In this document: piece by piece, positions 25,246 to 36,139 of the stretch
Numbering within the stretch: position 1 is the stretch's first letter
Layout of the letters: the number at the start of each line of letters is the position of its first letter
Origin: Anastrepha obliqua
Taxonomy: Eukaryota; Arthropoda; Insecta; Diptera; Tephritidae
Assembly (NCBI RefSeq): GCF_027943255.1
Contig: NC_072892.1
Location: 33,007,792-33,071,791, forward strand
DNA length: 64,000 nt
Reading direction: 5' to 3'
Notes under the pieces: generated by a model
Told to the model about the DNA's origin: nothing
Seen by the model: the letters and a program-made list of their open reading frames with translations, nothing else
Databases searched by the model: none
Made by a program: the position numbers and the translations under genes

Positions 25246-25440
25246 TGTTAAGTGTTTCGTCGAGCTCTGATTCCTATTTGCCGCGTGCGTATTGATGTTG
25301 TTCCACAAATGGACGCCGAGGGGCAAATGGTTTTTATGAGGAGCTTTTTCATGACAAAAATATTTTTGGAAGTTTGCCATTGCATGGCGAGGGGCGATTG
25401 CTATTAGAAAAACACTTTTTCTATCAGCCATTTAGTGGCC
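25245..25440 (-). repeat. tRNA-SINE family 1 fragment
   Basis: Reverse orientation. Shares GATGTTGTTCCACAAATGGA, GCAAATGGTTTTTATGAGG and GGCGATTGCTATTAGAAAAA with copies at 29835-30540, 33428-33570 and 43918-44145. The pol III promoter end is missing here. Confidence 0.75.
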
Positions 25441-25458
25441 ACCAATAAAGTACTACAG

Positions 25459-25646
25459 GGTTAATCAGCAACCTAATTTTGCTTACCCTAGCAAAGAGAA
25501 ATGTTTAGGTGCGTAAATCATTGATTATGCAATATAAGCTGGCGTAAAATTAATCATCCAAATTAGTTTATGAATAACTTTTTTAATAAACAAAAAAACA
25601 AAATGATTTCAATAGTCTGGAAGAAACTTTTGTATGCACAAGTAAA
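25459..25646 (+). repeat. Composite repeat D, copy 1 (left part)
   Basis: A sequence starting AGGGTTAATCAGCAACC, passing through TGGCGTAAAATTAATCATCC (a MITE-like terminus) and ending AGTAAA at the Helitron start. The same order recurs at 29949-30148. It seems to be an older element that acquired the Helitron end. Confidence 0.7.
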
Positions 25647-27497
25647 TCTATAATATAAAAATGAATCGCAAAAGGTGTTGGTAAGCGCATAACTCAACAA
25701 CGCATGGACCGGGAAAACCCTAAAACAGCACTTTTTTCCACATACAAATATTGCGCCTTCGCGTTAGAGGATCTAATGCGTTCACACAAAAGTGATAATA
25801 TCGTGAACCCGACCAAATTGAAAAGTCAAAAAATGTAAGAGTAAGTTACATCAGTTTTCACGTCGTTGCATGTGTCAAACAAACCGCGTTAAAAAGCGTT
25901 TATTATCTTTAATAATTAATTTTGATTGATTTATATCGCGTTTTGGGCAAAGTGTTTTAATATCTGCGATTAATAATTATTGCATGTGACATAATTTAGG
26001 TAAGTATATTCGATATGCCTCCTATCCTAGTTTAGGTAGAAGAACCCGAAATGCTACAAACCAAACTAATTACCATTATAATCATACTGCACAAGAACGT
26101 GACGACCGAAATGAACGTGAAATAATTCATATATCACGAACGCGGGAAGCGGGAGCGAGAGATTCCACTAATAATCGCGCAAGTTTGAATCGAGCTGCTT
26201 AAATTACGATTTATCAATTGACTACAGTAACTACCAATGTGTTACTATTGAATCTATAAACTTGTTTTGCTCTCACTGTAAGGCATTGAAATACAAAAAT
26301 GAAGCCAATGGATTGTGTTGCGCAAATGGGAAAGTGAAATTGGTACCATTGGATCCACCACCAGAGCCATTGTACTCATTGGTTTCAGGAATAGGACCAG
26401 ATTCTATATACTTTTTGTCAAATATCCAACAATATAACAAATGCTTTCAAATGACGTCATTTGGGGCAACAAACGTAGTTTGGGAAAATTTCATGCCAAC
26501 TTTTAAGGTATGTATTATAGCAGTTAATCATTATTATTTTAGTGAACAAAATTTCCTGTTGACTAAGTAAATATGTATCTTTAACCTTCAGTTCCCTAAT
26601 CCCCAAGAAATAGATTACTTAGTCATAATATTATTTGGTGATTCAAATTAGGAGACAGATATACATTTTAGGAACAAATATTATTTATATTTGGTAAAAT
26701 CATTTTTTTAATTTAGAGATACAAGGGCAAGTATATCATAGATCAGGTTCACTGTTACCAGCGTCAGATAGCAATGACAAATTCCTGCAAATTTATTTCA
26801 TGGGCACTTCACCACAAGAAATTAATATTCATTGTTCACATAACAATTTACTAAAGAGGTCTATTGTAGAACAATTACAAACTTTATTTCATGAGCACAA
26901 TCAATTGATTATGATGTTTAAAACTGCACTGGATCTGATGCCATCTGATAATCACAAAATTGTAATCAGAGCTGATAAAACAGCTGTTGGCCAACATGCA
27001 AGACGTTTTAATGCACCAACTATTGATGAATTTGCCATCGTTGTAGTTGGAGAAAACATGGAATTCCATGATATTGTTTTATATCGTCGGAATAATCCAT
27101 CGGTTATTAACCCTATGTTAATAATAATAATAATTAATTATGTTTTGTCATTGAAGCATCCACTTTATAAATATTGTCAACTTTAGGCTCCCACTATCCC
27201 TTTAGATTATTTTTCAATCAGGTTTGAACCTTAAGTTCCCCTCTTAGTTTGAAGTCCTCTGGCAGACATCCCAATCGGAGTTTTTAGTGGGTCCCAAATG
27301 AGTGTCCAAAGTTCGTGGAAGCAAAGATACTTAGGTCAACCGAGCTGACCCTTTTCTTTACTACTCCTGAACAGAACCGTCACCAGGATGATAGGGCGGT
27401 GTGTGAGGGTCAGCAGAGGAAAAACGTCTTAAGGTCGAAATATAAGCTACCACATTCAAAATCTATTTGACAGAACGAAGTCTGTCGGATCCGCTAG
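25647..27497 (+). mobile_element. Helitron, internally deleted, both termini present
   Basis: Starts TCTATAATATAAAAATGAAT directly after A and ends CTAG directly before T, as expected for A|T insertion without target duplication. A 6-bp perfect hairpin (GACAGA-acgaag-TCTGTC, 27469-27486) lies 11 nt before the end, the classical 3' signal. At 1,851 bp it is far shorter than an autonomous Helitron. It retains the N-terminal Rep-associated coding region, but no helicase. A second 5' end lies at 30149. Confidence 0.9.
26010..27112 (+). pseudogene. Helitron Rep/helicase N-terminal domain, with intron-like gap
   Basis: This is the Helitron-like N-terminal domain. It reads GRRTRNATNQTNYHYNHTAQ, an Arg-rich start, then after a shift NYDLSIDYSNYQCVTIESI and LFCSHCKALKYKNEANGLCC with Cys pairs; PPPEPLYSLVSGIGPDS; FGATNVVWENFMPTFK. 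A 207-bp break follows, then IQGQVYHRSGSLLPASDSND, FLQIYFMGTS, SIVEQLQTLFHEHNQL, DLMPSDNHKIVIRADK, QHARRFNAPTIDEFAIVVV and LYRRNN. The frame is then lost by 27112, before the Rep HUH and helicase motifs. In complete Helitrons this protein drives rolling-circle transposition. Confidence 0.9.
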
Positions 27498-27530
27498 TGA
27501 ATAAATAAATAAAAGAAATATAATACAAGA

Positions 27531-27750
27531 TGGCGCAAAGTGAATAATCCAGTGTTGTTTTTGAATAACTTTTTTACTAAGTAAAAAAAAAAATTTTTCT
27601 TGATCAATTTTTTTTTTTAACTTTTTGCACGCAATTGCTTGTCTGTTTGTATAGTGCAGCTCTCTAGTTCATAAGTGTCAAATATGTGTGACGTGCGGCG
27701 TCATTTGCCAAACTTGTAAATCTTCCGATAGGGTGATTAATTTTGCGCCA
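27531..27750. mobile_element. MITE with TGGCGCAAA termini, copy 1
   Basis: A 220-bp element with inverted ends TGGCGCAAAGTGAATAATCC and GGGTGATTAATTTTGCGCCA, no coding capacity. The internal CTTGTCTGTTTGTATAGTGCAG block also occurs in 36517-36730. It starts 33 bp after the Helitron end. Confidence 0.85.
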
Positions 27751-28497
27751 CCTTGCAGTTTCATCAAAGCAAAAGGTATTCTTATTTCGCAAACTCCAAT
27801 GTAATTCAATCAATTAGAGGCACATTAGGTAATTCCAAATTTTTTTAATTATATTTGAAAATGTTCAAATTCAAAACGCACTTTTCGCAAAATACGCAAA
27901 AGACACGATGCAGAATTTTAATTAGTCATTATTGATAAATTAGTAGTGTAATTTTTTTGATTAATTAAAAATATATTTATATGTTTGTATATACGTGTAG
28001 AAATTTAAATTGTCATAAATGCTGTTGTTGTGTTGATCTACAATAACATTTGCTGTGTGGCTATACTTTTATTGTATTAGTTTGGCAAGCTGGTAGTAGT
28101 GTGTGGTAATTTTTCAAATAGTTGAGTTAATTTTATTCTTTGCTTTTTTTTAATTTTTTTAAATTAAATCTTTTTTAATAAATGTTTTTTTTTTTATATA
28201 AAAATTAATATAATATTTTTTTTTAATTTTTTTATGTAGTTTTTTTTTTTTGTTTGTTTCTCATCTGTTAGTTAGCTAAGTAGTTTTGTGATTGCACGCA
28301 CACTCATTTGTGTATTAGTTTGCATTTATTTTCATATTTTTTGTGTAGTTTTTTGTTTTTTTTTTTTTGTTGTTATTTACAATTACACACACACATTCAA
28401 ATATGTGAAGAAAAAAATAAACAAAATACACCATCAATTAATACAAATACATTGAATAAGAAGCATATAAAATCTCAATTACTAGCTTTATTCAAAC
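27751..28497. other. AT-rich intron sequence
   Basis: T-rich polypyrimidine runs at 28141-28260 and 28340-28370; short CACA run at 28383-28396. Nothing coding. Confidence 0.5.
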
Positions 28498-28662
28498 CTG
28501 AACGGGAGGCATAGTTCACCAGCGCGAATTCGAGCAACGCTCCAAAGACGAATGTCAAACAGACGCCAGTCCAAACGTCGATCGCCTTTGTGTAGGAGAC
28601 TGGCGGCAGTGAGGCATTTATGCCAGACGTTTGTGTTGCCATGGTGAGCAGGGTGGTGACAC
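28498..28662 (-). CDS. GluClalpha: GluClalpha exon with M2-M3
   Basis: This 165-nt exon finishes M2 ([18 protein letters not shown]), encodes the M2-M3 loop ([12 protein letters not shown]) and M3 ([20 protein letters not shown]), and ends ASRS plus one base. The M3 glycine in VFGALLEF, important for macrocyclic lactone binding in this family, is present, so the sensitive-type residue is retained there. The acceptor is TTTACAG|GTGTC; the donor is CAG|GTTTGA. Reading through the donor gives a false SGLNKASN tail. Confidence 0.97.
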
Positions 28663-29131
28663 CTGTAAAATGTCCAAGTGAATTGTGACGAAAACTGACG
28701 TGGAAAAGCAAATATCGATAATTTTTGACTTATGTGAATAACTAACAAACTAATTACAAAAAAAAATAAAAAAATAAAAACATAAAAATTCAACTAAACA
28801 AATTCACTATGAAAATGAAAAACACAACACACAACAGAACTCTGAGAACTCAGCAAACTCAGAAAACCGTAGTTGTACGAGTATTCTTCAAAAAGAGTAC
28901 CTGAGTTGAAAGGCATAACAAAATACTACTTCGGTAAAAGTATTGTTTAAGTACATAAGTGTCGTTTTATTCTATTACTTAATAGTTTTTGATATATATT
29001 TTATTATTTTTTAAATTTTCTTGTTGCATGCTCGTTTAGTTGCTTTTTCGTGTTTGTTTGCATTTACTATTAGTTTACTGTGCTTTGTATGGTTTCTGTT
29101 TTTGTTTATTTCGTTATTTGTTTCGACTTAC
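28663..29131 (-). other. GluClalpha intron, 469 bp
   Basis: AT-rich and free of recognisable repeats, the only intron in this locus not enlarged by mobile elements. Confidence 0.8.
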
Positions 29132-29284
29132 CCAATGACACACGTGCTGGTACGGCGCCTTGATCAAGCCAGAATGACACCCATGAGACAATGACCAACA
29201 TACAGCATGGGATATAAATTTGGATTAAGTAATATGAGAATTCTCGCTTGAATAGTAGATCGACTTTGAGGCAACTGTATTCAC
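29132..29284 (-). CDS. GluClalpha: GluClalpha exon with M1 and start of M2
   Basis: This 153-nt exon encodes EYSCLKVDLLFKREFSYYL, then transmembrane segment M1 (LIQIYIPCCMLVIVSW and following), the M1-M2 linker and the start of the pore helix M2, ending VPARVSLG. The Pro-Ala-Arg motif at the cytoplasmic mouth is the known anion-selectivity signature of this receptor class. The acceptor is CATAG and the donor G|GTAAGT. The intron to the next exon is only 469 bp, by far the shortest in the locus. Confidence 0.97.
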
Positions 29285-29948
29285 CTATGAGTATACAAGG
29301 TATCGTACATAAAAGTCACAACTGAAAACATTTCGTTGGGGAGCTCACACAAATCAAAACAATTATGAAATATAAGAATAAAAGTATTTCAAGAAAATGA
29401 ACTAAGTAAGTAATAATTAAAAATTCAGAAAGAAAACAAAGAAAGTTAACCAAATTAATGTTGAAGATTAGTAGAAAAACTATACAAGTACGAGTAGTTT
29501 GAATACAAAACAAACAAACGTAAAAAAACAAAAATTCCTTGCAGTGTTTCTTCAATATATTTCTTTAAAAATTATTGGAAAATTTGTTTGCTTAGTTTAG
29601 TAGCGAAAAATTATATATAAGTACATATCCTTTCCTGAAAGAGCTTGACAGGGCAGAGAAGGAGTTAGCTACGAATCCTGGAGGACTAATAACGCGGATT
29701 AAATTTTATGAGGAAAACAAATGATCACCATAGATATCATCGACTGTCCACCCTGGAGGATGAGAATATACTTCTTCTTCCTCTTGATTGGCGAGATAAC
29801 CGCTTAAGCGAATTTGGCAGAGGATTTATATTTATGTATATATAATTGGCGCTTACACCCTTTAATCGGCCAAGCACCCAAGCTCCTCCACCTATTTGTG
29901 GCGTGCGTCTTGATGCTGTTCCACAAATGGAGGTATCTACAGTTTTAA

Positions 29949-30347
29949 AGGGTCAATCAACAAGGGTGCGACCTGAATTTGCTTACCATAGTAAAGAGAA
30001 ATTCTTAGGTGCGCAAATCATTGATTATACAATATAAGGTGGCGCAAAACTAATCATTCAATTTAGTTTATGAATAACTTTTTTAATAAACAAAAAAAAA
30101 AACAATGATTTCAATAGCCTGTAAGAAACTTTTGTATGCACAAGTAAATCTATAATATAAAAATGAATCGCAAAATGTGTTGGTAAGCGCATAACTTAAC
30201 AACGCATGGACCAATCTTAACAATTATTTTTTTAAAACGTTCCTTGAAGTCCAAGGATGGTTTTTAAGGCGAGAAAAATTCGAATAACTTCCGGGAAAAC
30301 CCTAAAACAGCCCTTTTTTCCACATACAAATATTTAAGCCAAGTTCG
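29949..30347 (+). mobile_element. Composite repeat D, copy 2, with 8-bp target duplication
   Basis: A 399-bp insertion flanked by AGTTTTAA (29941-29948 and 30348-30355). It carries AGGGTCAATCAACAAGG, a GGTGGCGCAAAACTAATC MITE-like terminus at 30042, and a Helitron 5' end TCTATAATATAAAAATGAAT at 30149. No terminal inverted repeats are evident. The same block order as 25459 onward indicates both are copies of one composite. Confidence 0.8.
30149..30338 (+). mobile_element. Helitron 5' end fragment
   Basis: Matches the first ~100 bp of the Helitron at 25647 but also keeps an ~86-bp stretch (30213-30295) absent there; both share GGGAAAACCCTAAAACAGC and TTTTTTCCACATACAAATATT. No 3' end or coding region. 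Confidence 0.8.
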
Positions 30348-30734
30348 AGTTTTAAGCCAACTCCGAACGGCAAATGGTTTTTCATGAGGAGTTTTGTCAT
30401 GCCACAAATACACTCGAAGGTTTGCCATTGCCTGATGAGGTGCGACCGCTATTAGAAAAAACTTTTTCTATCAGTTTGGTGTTTCATGCTCGAGGGTCGA
30501 ACCAGAATGGTAGCCACGCACTAATTCATTCAGCCGTGGGGGTCGCCAATCATCCAATTTTGATTAACTTATTTATTAAATAAAAAAAAAAAAAAATTCC
30601 CAAAAAATCCTCCAATTTTTAATAACTTTTCTATTAAATAAAAAAACATTTTTTTTTTTAGTGACGGAAATCTTTATTTGGACCTTTAAAATATTTTCTG
30701 TTAAGTGGAAAAGATGACTGCCGTCAGTATTTAT

Positions 30735-31345
30735 AACATTTCTCTAATCTGGGTTCCAGGACATAGAAACATAGAGGGAAATGAAATTGCTGATGAGCTT
30801 GCCAGGAAGGGAACTGAATTGGCCTCAGAGACCAGGCACCGGCATCTCCCTGACAGTTGTTAAAGGGGCACTGCACAAGTAATTTGTCAGGAAAGCGCAG
30901 AAAAGATGGAGCTTCATTTCTTCATGTGCTATTTCGAAATCCTTTGCCTCAGTATAATATACACAGGACTCAGAAAATCCTTTGGACTCCTCGCTATTCA
31001 ATTTCTAAACTCGCAGCTGTGTTTACCGGTCACTGGACGATCGGCACATACGCGGAAAAGCTAACCATTTAACCCCATTGCAGAAGTTGTGGGGACCTTT
31101 CAGAGAAGGAGACTGTGAGCATTTGCTCTATAAATACCCGGCTTTGATAGCTAGACCATTAAGGTCGCTGAGTGCCCTTTTTTCTACAGCCTGGAGCAGT
31201 GCGCCCACCTAAATTCCATCGCTCTTCTCATCATTACATCAACAGCTCAAGAAGGAGGTCTCGGTATCAAAACGGCGCTTTAATGCTACTTGAAGAGTGC
31301 CAGACTGGCACTTTAACCATTTCACCTACCTACCTACCTATGTTC
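30735..31345 (+). pseudogene. Non-LTR RNase H/C-terminus with CCTA tail
   Basis: The plus strand reads ISLIWVPGHRNIEGNEIADE, LARKGTELASE, the last RNase H block, then broken frames covering CRSCGDLSEKETV (zinc knuckle). It ends CACCTACCTACCTACCTATG. The copy at 38850-39665 is a close relative through GKRRKDGA, CYFE(N/I)P and the same tail. Confidence 0.8.
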
Positions 31346-31589
31346 TAATGGTTTTGGAGTGATGAGGCCCTAAAAGACATATAGTGGGTTAAAGCATCAA
31401 CTGCTACTTCACAGTCACAAAGTGGCGGCTTAGTATGCATTGTCAAGCAGTGCAATAATTGGAGTATAATCTTTAGAAGGTCGTCAAGGGTAAGCAATTT
31501 CTGTGGACGGTGCCTGTTATCGGCGCATGCTAAACGCATATTTTCTGCCAATAATGAGAGAACCTCCTAACTTCAGTACACATTCGTGG

Positions 31590-31886
31590 TTTCAACAAGC
31601 TAGCGCCTACCGCACACGACCAGGGAGATCATGGCGATACTGCGTGGTTTCTTCCATAGCAAACTGATGAGCCGTTTTGCTGACATAGCCTGGCCACCCA
31701 GAACGCTAAATGGTACCTCAAAGTAAAGTCTATGAAACAAACACAACGACCATTTCAGAACTAAAAGAAAATATCATTCGCGAGGTTAATGCCATTCCGA
31801 CATCACTTCTCCAACAAGTGGCACGGAGTAAGTGGCTAGATTTTAACAGTGTATCCGACGTATTGGTCAACATTTATAGCAAATAA
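31590..31886 (+). pseudogene. DD41D mariner transposase C-terminal remnant
   Basis: Reading across frameshifts: a WFQQ block whose following Asp codon is now Ala, REIMAILRGFFHSKLMSRF, ADIAWPPRTLN, then KVYETNTTTISELKENI, REVNAIPTSLLQQV. The WPPR..L spacing and the C-terminal SELKENI block fit rosa-like DD41D elements. At least two catalytic residues are lost. Confidence 0.65.
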
Positions 31887-32025
31887 TCTAAAAACAACAA
31901 AATTCGGACTTCTTTTTTGTAATATTTATCGAAATAAATGTTTGCATCAGTAATTCCTTTTTAATTTATCTTTTAATTTCTAATTCTGCTACTGGATACT
32001 TAGAAGTTTGTGGACAGAAATTGTA

Positions 32026-32460
32026 AAGGGGTTTCCAAAAACAGGTGTTACAGGTGAATGAATTGCGCTATCGAGAGATGATTAACGATTTTTTATAGCC
32101 GGATTTGGATGGTATGGATCTGGATAACATTTATTTTCAACAAGACGGCGCTACGTGCCACACAAGCAACGAAACCATTGATCTTTTACGGGAAACGTGT
32201 CCGGGCCGTGTTATCTCTGGAAGAGGGGACCACAATTGGCCACCTAGATCTTGTGATTTAACACCTTGTGACTTTTTTCTTTGTGGCCATTTGAAACAGA
32301 AGGTCTACGTCAACGGTCCAAGGTTGATTAAAGACCTCAGAGATGGAATTCGTGAGGCTATCGAGGACATGGGGCAGCCACTTTGCAATTCGGTTATGGA
32401 AAATTTCATGAAAAGGATATTGTCCTATATTTTAATTCGTTTTATACAAAACATTTTTGA
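32026..32460 (+). mobile_element. DD41D mariner, 5' terminus fused to catalytic core
   Basis: After TA (32024-32025) the terminus AAGGGGTTTCCAAAAACAGG is followed at once by LQVNELRYREMINDFL-stop-PDLDG, so all N-terminal coding is deleted. DNIYFQQDGATCHTSNETID carries one catalytic Asp; SCDLTPCDFFLCGHLKQKVY carries the next, 41 residues later by count, which is the rosa-type DD41D spacing. The same C-terminal sequence and the opposite terminus occur at 63585-63816. The 3' end here is lost after about 32440. Confidence 0.85.
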
Positions 32461-33427
32461 TAAACTATTCGCTCTTACGCACAGTGCGGCCGATTCCCGG
32501 AAAGCTGGCCAAAACTCAAAAAATTAAGTAATTGATTCAAAATTTCTTACTCGGGGGTTGTCGGGGTCGCTAATTACGAATTTGATCTTAAAATTTTGAA
32601 AATCCACCCCCTTCCACCCCTATTGGCCACCCCCTCACGTGGAATAGCATATATTCAAGAACATAATCAAGATGGATGTAAATTTATATGTTTTCGGGGT
32701 CGCAAGGTAGCAAGTGGTAGCAGCTAAATCTTGTTTTATTCAGTAACCATTACTTTTTTGAGTAACCTTTAATAGGTTTCGAAGCAGCATATGACGGCGT
32801 TGTATTACTATACAGTTTGAAAACTCAAATTTTATAAAAAAAATTGCAAAAAATGTATCTACGTATTGCTGCAGCTAAAAATTTTGTGTCGAGGTATTGA
32901 TATGTACTAAAGATTTCTCGTATTTTACTAACCTTCCGAAGATGATTCCACTTGGTTTTGTTCAATTTACTCCATTACAAAATCTTTCAAATGTGTACAA
33001 CTTTCACTATTCATCGGCAGTAATACGATGCTCAAACGAAGGCCACGTTGCGACTGAAAATACAGAGGATACTTAGGGTACAGGACTTTGCTATGAACGG
33101 TTTTCACTACTCAAGGCATTACTGTAGCCAACCCAAAGACAAAAAAACTCTATCTAGAAACTTTTTTTTTCGACTTTTGGCCAGCTTTTTGGGAATCGGC
33201 CGCACTGTGTTACGCCCAAAATTTTACAATTTTATAATAACATTCCTCTGATTAAGTAGTTGCAAAGTTGATCCTTTTTCATAGAGTTTAACAACCTTTT
33301 TAAGGAACGAAGCTGTGTCCATCGGCCTGATAAGGTGCGCTGTTATATTAGATATTAGTTGGGTTAGTTCCCTATTTCCCTAAAATTCCAAAATTCGGGC
33401 ACGAAACAACAAATGATAAAAAAAGTG

Positions 33428-33570
33428 TTTTTTCTAACAGCGGTTTGAGAATGTTTCTCCCATGAAAAGCACCTCATAAAAAACCATCTGCCGTTCGGAG
33501 ACGGCATAAAATTGTAGACCTTTCCGTTTACCAAGACGCGCACAACAGGACGCGCTCGACCAAATACCCA
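33428..33570 (+). repeat. tRNA-SINE family 1 fragment
   Basis: Plus orientation, middle to 3' part: CCATGAAAAGCACCTCATAA, CTGCCGTTCGGAGACGGC, then CCAAGACGCGCACAACAGG and CGACCAAATACCC. More diverged than the other copies. Confidence 0.65.
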
Positions 33571-34436
33571 ACAATCTTCCGCCTTCCTCTTTCTCCATAG
33601 AATGGACGAACAGTCGATGATACTTATGGTGGCCATTTTTATTTCCCCTATCAGGACTCATAGCTAACTCGTCCTCCGCCTGAAAAGGTGTTTTGCTACT
33701 ACTCTGTGAAGCTCTTTCAGTGAATACTTGGTTGTTTTGCAGATATCTGAACTGCACCAGCGGCTCTGCTTTAGCTTTATTAATGAAAACTTTGATATAA
33801 CCTACTGTTCCTGCTATGTTTGACCCTAAAATTGGCTTCGGTTCAATTGTATACTCCAAAAAACTGCAGTTCGTCAATTCATCAGCCAGTTCTTTGCTTT
33901 AAATACCAGAATCACTCGGCATCCACTTAATTCAAAGCTCATTCCACTTTGCAACGGTGTTTGGCCACAACTCGCATTGAGTCCTTTAATGGACTATTTT
34001 TTAAGAAGAGTACGCGATTTCTAGGACCTTTAGAGATTTCGTGGCTAACATTGCAGACCCGAAGTTTATGTGCTATTCGTAAGTTGCATAGAACTGTGGG
34101 TTGTTCCATTTGTAGGAAAACGTTGAAACGTCATGCCGATATGTAGAAACAGAAGTCTTAATCTTCGATTCAGAATTAAAAAAAATGTAATTTTTTTTGT
34201 ACGTTTTTATTAATTTAATTTTTCGTTGATTTTTTTTTTTAATTTTTGTTTTAAATTTTTTAAGTTTTTACAGTTTTTATTTTCCAAATTTTTTTTTGAT
34301 GTAGTTAGCCAAAGTGGAGATAAATGGGCCACACAATAAGAAAGGCGGCTTTGATTCACAGCTTAACAAGAGGGGCGCTAGAATGGAGCCAGAAGCTAGG
34401 AAGCAGATGTCCCGGTGGCCAAAATAGCACCTGCAG

Positions 34437-34670
34437 AACTTGCAGCAGCAAATATAAAGGGGGGTAATACAAAAATAACAATAAAAATAACTGCGCGGAA
34501 CTGGGCCAGATGGAAAAGCCTTGCAGAGGCTATATGCTCCCAAGAGATTAAAAAAACGAATTATTTGGAATGTTAGTTAACTTGCAGCAGCCAATATAAG
34601 GAAGACGTTAAAAACTAACAACAAAACTAACTGCCCGGAACCGGGTCAGATGGAAAAGCCTTGTAGGGGA
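34437..34670 (+). repeat. Tandem duplication of ~143-bp unit
   Basis: Two neighbouring copies share AACTTGCAGCAGC, AATATAA, and a GGAAC(T/C)GGG(C/T)CAGATGGAAAAGCC end (34437-34520 and 34580-34665). The phrase TATGCTCCCAAGAG after the first copy resembles the tail of SINE family 2. Non-coding. Confidence 0.7.
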
Positions 34671-36139
34671 GTGAAACTAGAAGATAAAAAAAATTATTAT
34701 TAAACATATTGAGCTCGCATTTAAAAAATATTTCTTCTGAAATGTTAGTGCTTCTTAGAGTTTCATCGTATTTTTCATATTGAAAAAACACTGCGTTTGA
34801 AAAATAAAAATACAATTAGTCAAAACTCATAACTCTTTTTTAGTCATAGGCAAACATAAATAACAGCAGCTGTTTTCGATTTTTTTTAGAGTTTATTTTT
34901 CTTGCAACAAAAATATTAACGGAATTGAAACGTACTTTAAAAATTGCGTTTTTCTGTGAATCTTAAGATAACATCTTTTGTTCATTTCCGTTAATTTGTT
35001 GGCTAAGCGTTCCATACTCTTCAAGACAAAGTTGTTTATTAGTACTCATTCTCATATTTTTTGTTAGCTTTGTATTTGATTTTTTCTTTACGAAAGTTTT
35101 TCATACATTTTGCTCTACTTTTTTTCGCATTTTTTTTACGCAGCTTTAATTCGATTTTCCCAATCTATCTCATCAATGCATCTGGCATATAGAATTGTTC
35201 ATTTAGTCCAATTTCAATTTGTCTTGCATTGTGAAGTTCTTCGCAGAAATCGCAAAATTGGGTGAAAAGTTAAGAATGTGAGTTGGAATTCTGAAAGTTT
35301 CAAGAGTTGGTTTGTTTCTTTTTTATTTTTATTTTTTATTTTGGTTATTTGGCTGTTGGCTGATAATGGATATTTAAGAATGTATGTGTGTATGTAGTTT
35401 ATGAATTGGATTTCGTCAATAGAAGTCTGCCTTTTTATCTGAAATATTTTGCATGTAAAATTGAAATCTGAATTCGTTTTATTGTTTTTTTTTTTGTTAG
35501 CTGAAATTTTGTATGTAAATATTTATGTTATGCAAATGTAAATTTCTACTTAGAAACGGCGCTAAGATTGTCAGTGAAAGACGCTAAGGTTTTCTAAATT
35601 TGGCTACACATCAAATGCATAACGGAAACCATGGATACTAACGAACTAAAAATATTAAAAAAAAAATGTTCATTTACTTTCCTTTTTTTCTCACTTCAAT
35701 CAATTGCTTGATCTTTCGAGTTATTTTCATATTTCACTACAACAAAATCAATTCATACCTTTGAAGATTTTTCGATAATTTTGCTTTGACCAACTGTTGT
35801 CTCATTCAAGTAATACAAATTAGAAATTTTTAATTTTCCTGAGTGATTTAAATATTAAAATTTTTTTTCTTATTTTTTTTATTATTTTCTTTTTTTTTAA
35901 TAAATGTATGTATGTATTAAAAAAATGCTCAATACCATGCTTTGAACTCATAATGCAAATTAACATAAGGAAAGTATTGGGAAAACTGTGTGGAAGTATA
36001 TTTTGTAGATTACGAAAATAAGTTTTTAACTGAGTTTTTCAGTCGCCAAATCAATGATTGCTGCTTTCAAAAAGGTATAATGAAAAATGTTTGCCTTATA
36101 AAAAATGTTTATTAGTGGTATGGCCAAGACACATTGCGC

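Larger units (their letters stand above)
20217..28497 (-). other. GluClalpha intron, 8.3 kb
   Basis: Between the M2-M3 exon and the first loop exon. Contains a GT run (20313-20332), an A-rich stretch (20740-20880), repeats A and C, a non-LTR remnant, a SINE fragment, the Helitron and a MITE. 21900-23000 holds conserved-looking but unassigned fragments; 23380-23990 has short frames without family resemblance. Confidence 0.8.
29835..30545 (-). mobile_element. tRNA-SINE family 1, interrupted by an insertion
   Basis: The 3' part lies at 29835-29948 (TTCCACAAATGGAGG, CACCCTTTAATCGGCC) and the 5' part at 30348-30545 (AACTCCGAACGGCAAATGG through to GGGTCGAACCAGAATGGTAG, a degenerate pol III B box, and an A-box-like CATTCAGCCG). 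Deleting 29949-30347 and one copy of AGTTTTAA restores a continuous SINE that matches 25245-25440 and 43918-44145. It is a non-coding RNA polymerase III-derived retroposon. Confidence 0.85.
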
